From: Paenibacillus sp. BK033
Lineage (GTDB): Bacteria; Bacillota; Bacilli; Paenibacillales; Paenibacillaceae
NCBI RefSeq assembly: GCF_004345425.1
Contig: NZ_SLVP01000008.1
Location: forward strand, 186,001-250,000
Length of the DNA stretch: 64,000 bases
Direction: 5' to 3'
Part shown: piece by piece, positions 62,404-64,000 of the stretch
Numbering within the stretch: position 1 is the first letter of the stretch
How the letters are laid out: each line of letters begins with the position of its first letter
The notes under the pieces: model-generated
What the model was told of the DNA's origin: nothing
The model's input: only the letters and a program-made list of their open reading frames with translations
Databases searched by the model: none
Translations under genes and position numbers: made by a program

Positions 62404-62547
62404 GAAATAGATCACCTCTAATTTTAAAGGTTTGGGACAGCTACTAACGTAATCATTAAGTTTTCGAGCGCCAAATTCCTTAATCCTCTTATGTGAATTG
62501 TAAGCCGATTCCAATAAACTGTCACTAATAACCAATGAAGGAGATGG

Positions 62548-63381
62548 ATGATGATGACAATGACCTTTAATGAAACAAATAGAACGAATGGCTTAAGCTT
62601 TTTCACCACCGGAGACGGCGTTCGAATAGCGTATCGAGTCGATGGGGCAGCCGATAAGCCGGTACTTATGCTGGCGAACTCCATTGCTACTTCCATGAAT
62701 ATGTGGGAAGGACAGATCGAAGCATTCGGGGAGCATTTCCGCGTGCTGCGCTATGATTACCGCGGTCATGGCGACTCGGATACGCCAGCCGGGCCTTATT
62801 CCTTCGACCGATTGGGAAGAGATGTCATCGAGCTGCTCGATTCGCTTCGGATCGACCGCGTCCATTTTCTCGGATTGTCGCTTGGCGGTGCCGTCGGGCA
62901 ATGGCTTGGCATCCACGCTCCCGAACGGATCAGCCGGCTGATCTTAAGCAATACCTCGTCCTATCTGGGACCTGCCGAGCAGTGGGATGGATTGATTGCT
63001 TCCGTCCTGCAAGCAGAGAACTTGAACGGTTTCGCCGATACGTTTATCAAAAACTGGTTCCCTTCGAATATGATCGATTCGAAGAGCGGGATTGTCGCTG
63101 CCTTCCACCGGATGGTCCTCGCCACCCGCGCGGAAGGAATCGGAGGCAGCTGGGCCGCAATCCGCGACATGGATATGCGCCGGACCGCTGCTCTTATCAG
63201 CAGCCCGACACTAGTCATCGCAGGTCAGAATGATACGGTGACGCTGCCAAGTCACGGCGAATCACTTGCCGAGACGGTGCCGCACGCAAGGCTTCTTATG
63301 CTGCCCGCCGTCCATCTCCCTAATGTGGAGTTTCCGGATGCGTTCGAGAGCGCTGTTCTGGACTTTCTGTTGTCGGAGTAA
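62548..63381 (+). CDS. Alpha/beta hydrolase, 3-oxoadipate enol-lactonase-like
   Basis: The 277-residue product shows VLMLANSIATSMNMW (oxyanion region), LRYDYRGHGDSD, the nucleophile GLSLGG and the acid-His pair VIAGQNDTVT and AVHLPNVE. The layout and NSIATSMNMW segment resemble PcaD-type enol-lactonases, but aromatic-degradation partners are absent, so the substrate is open. A GGAG site precedes several consecutive ATG codons (62548, 62551, 62554). It is divergent from the Lrp regulator and ends in a strong terminator. Confidence 0.92.
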   Translation: MMMTMTFNETNRTNGLSFFTTGDGVRIAYRVDGAADKPVLMLANSIATSMNMWEGQIEAFGEHFRVLRYDYRGHGDSDTPAGPYSFDRLGRDVIELLDSLRIDRVHFLGLSLGGAVGQWLGIHAPERISRLILSNTSSYLGPAEQWDGLIASVLQAENLNGFADTFIKNWFPSNMIDSKSGIVAAFHRMVLATRAEGIGGSWAAIRDMDMRRTAALISSPTLVIAGQNDTVTLPSHGESLAETVPHARLLMLPAVHLPNVEFPDAFESAVLDFLLSE

Positions 63382-63425
63382 AGAAGTAAGGCTGCCGTTT
63401 AATCCGGCAGCCTTACTTCTTTATT
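63382..63425 (+). terminator. Intrinsic terminator of the second alpha/beta hydrolase gene
   Basis: AGAAGTAAGGCTGCCG pairs with CGGCAGCCTTACTTCT over a short loop, followed by TTATTTCTTT. The stem is 16 bp and perfect. Confidence 0.92.
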
Positions 63426-63498
63426 TCTTTCCTGATACTTAAAAGCCTCCATGCAAATACTTACTTTACAGGATTAGAATGAGATCAGGAGGAATCGC

Positions 63499-64000
63499 AT
63501 GCTATACATGTTAGGTCTAGCCTTTTTATTCGCCGCGGTCAGCATCATTCTTCTTCGTCTTGCCGGGCGTAAATCGATTTCGCAAATGACCATGCCCCAG
63601 CTGGGGATCTTGCTGACGATAGGCGCAATTATGGGCTCGGAGGTAAGCGGAAAAGGAGCCTTAAAGACGATAGCAGCAGCCGCGGTGTTTGTTCTCGTTC
63701 TTGTAGGGGTCGAATGGCTAACGCTAAAATCCAACACTGCCGAGCGATTGCTAAAGGGATTTGCCGTACCCGTTATCGAGAATGGAGAGGTTATAACAAA
63801 CAATTTGAGAAAGCTGCGCATATCCGTAGACGATCTGGAGAAGAGATTGCGCATGCACGAAATCTCGGCTTTCCAGGACGTAAAATCGGCGACAATCGAG
63901 GTCAACGGAGAGCTTGGCTATGAGCTTTATCCGCATGCAAAGCCTGCCACGATAAGAGATATCGAAAGCCTGTTACGATCCTATTTCCCGCAAGCCGTTG
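63499..64000 (+). CDS. DUF421 membrane protein (YetF-like), partial
   Basis: About 167 residues are visible before the right edge of the window. Three N-terminal helices (about 2-18, 32-48 and 55-75) include LLRLAGRKSISQMTMPQL, the DUF421 signature. The soluble part begins with ENGEVITNNLRKLRISVDDL and HEISAFQDVKSATIEVNGEL, the YetF domain. The family is found in spore-formers and enterobacteria and lacks a defined reaction. AGGAGG lies 6 bases before ATG 63499. The 3' end is missing. Confidence 0.9.
   Translation, partial: MLYMLGLAFLFAAVSIILLRLAGRKSISQMTMPQLGILLTIGAIMGSEVSGKGALKTIAAAAVFVLVLVGVEWLTLKSNTAERLLKGFAVPVIENGEVITNNLRKLRISVDDLEKRLRMHEISAFQDVKSATIEVNGELGYELYPHAKPATIRDIESLLRSYFPQAV

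Overview
The window looks like a chromosomal segment of a Paenibacillus-type Firmicute. The evidence is moderate GC content, Gram-positive ribosome binding sites, YesM/YesN-type sugar regulators, a bacillithiol-associated YtxJ protein, copper-amine-oxidase 'stalk' domains, a three-repeat S-layer homology (SLH) protein, a YvbH-like PH protein, and an exopolysaccharide operon led by a chain-length regulator and a BY-kinase. No rRNA, tRNA, prophage, CRISPR array or intact insertion sequence was seen.

Layout. 1-2 kb: a minus-strand membrane operon (UbiA prenyltransferase, SMR-like carrier, divergent PAP2 protein, unknown membrane protein) that resembles the mycobacterial polyprenyl-phosphoribose pathway. 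2-9 kb: an ABC exporter behind a promoter overlapped by a perfect Fur box, a divergent IF-3 paralogue, a MATE transporter with a divergent AraC regulator, nicotinate phosphoribosyltransferase and a VanZ-like protein. 9.5-9.6 kb: an unrecognised 43-residue gene.

9.7-32.3 kb: a 20-gene exopolysaccharide cluster, all on the minus strand and read from 32.3 kb down to a strong terminator at 9.7 kb. It supplies UDP-glucose, UDP-glucuronate, probably UDP-galacturonate, GDP-mannose and GDP-fucose. It also encodes an initiating sugar transferase, several glycosyltransferases, polymerase, flippase, acyltransferase, and two secreted or anchored proteins at its end. A structured intergenic region between the kinase and galU sits where the EAR antitermination RNA is found in Bacillales. 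The middle of the cluster (about 15.6-25.6 kb) is clearly AT-rich, as expected for an exchangeable serotype-like cassette. An SLH protein lies upstream of the cluster.

35-39.5 kb: potABCD polyamine uptake and ytxJ. 39.6-42.1 kb: a repeat-rich region, with a tandem array of about 320-bp units on one side and an inverted single copy on the other, flanking a PD-(D/E)XK (DUF559-like) nuclease with a winged-helix tail. A third diverged copy lies at 56.7-56.9 kb. This is the best candidate here for an undescribed system.

42-53.5 kb: alpha-galactosidase, a carbohydrate ABC system (binding protein and two permeases, no ATPase) with its own two-component regulators, and a diguanylate cyclase. 53.7-64 kb: two alpha/beta hydrolases, an MFS transporter, a PH-domain protein, a zinc/cadmium CDF exporter with an ArsR-type operator, an unlisted 43-residue DUF4023-like gene, an amino-acid ABC transporter, a thioredoxin-reductase-like enzyme, an Lrp regulator, and the start of a DUF421 membrane protein.

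All assignments come from reading the sequence and recalling families; no database search was run.
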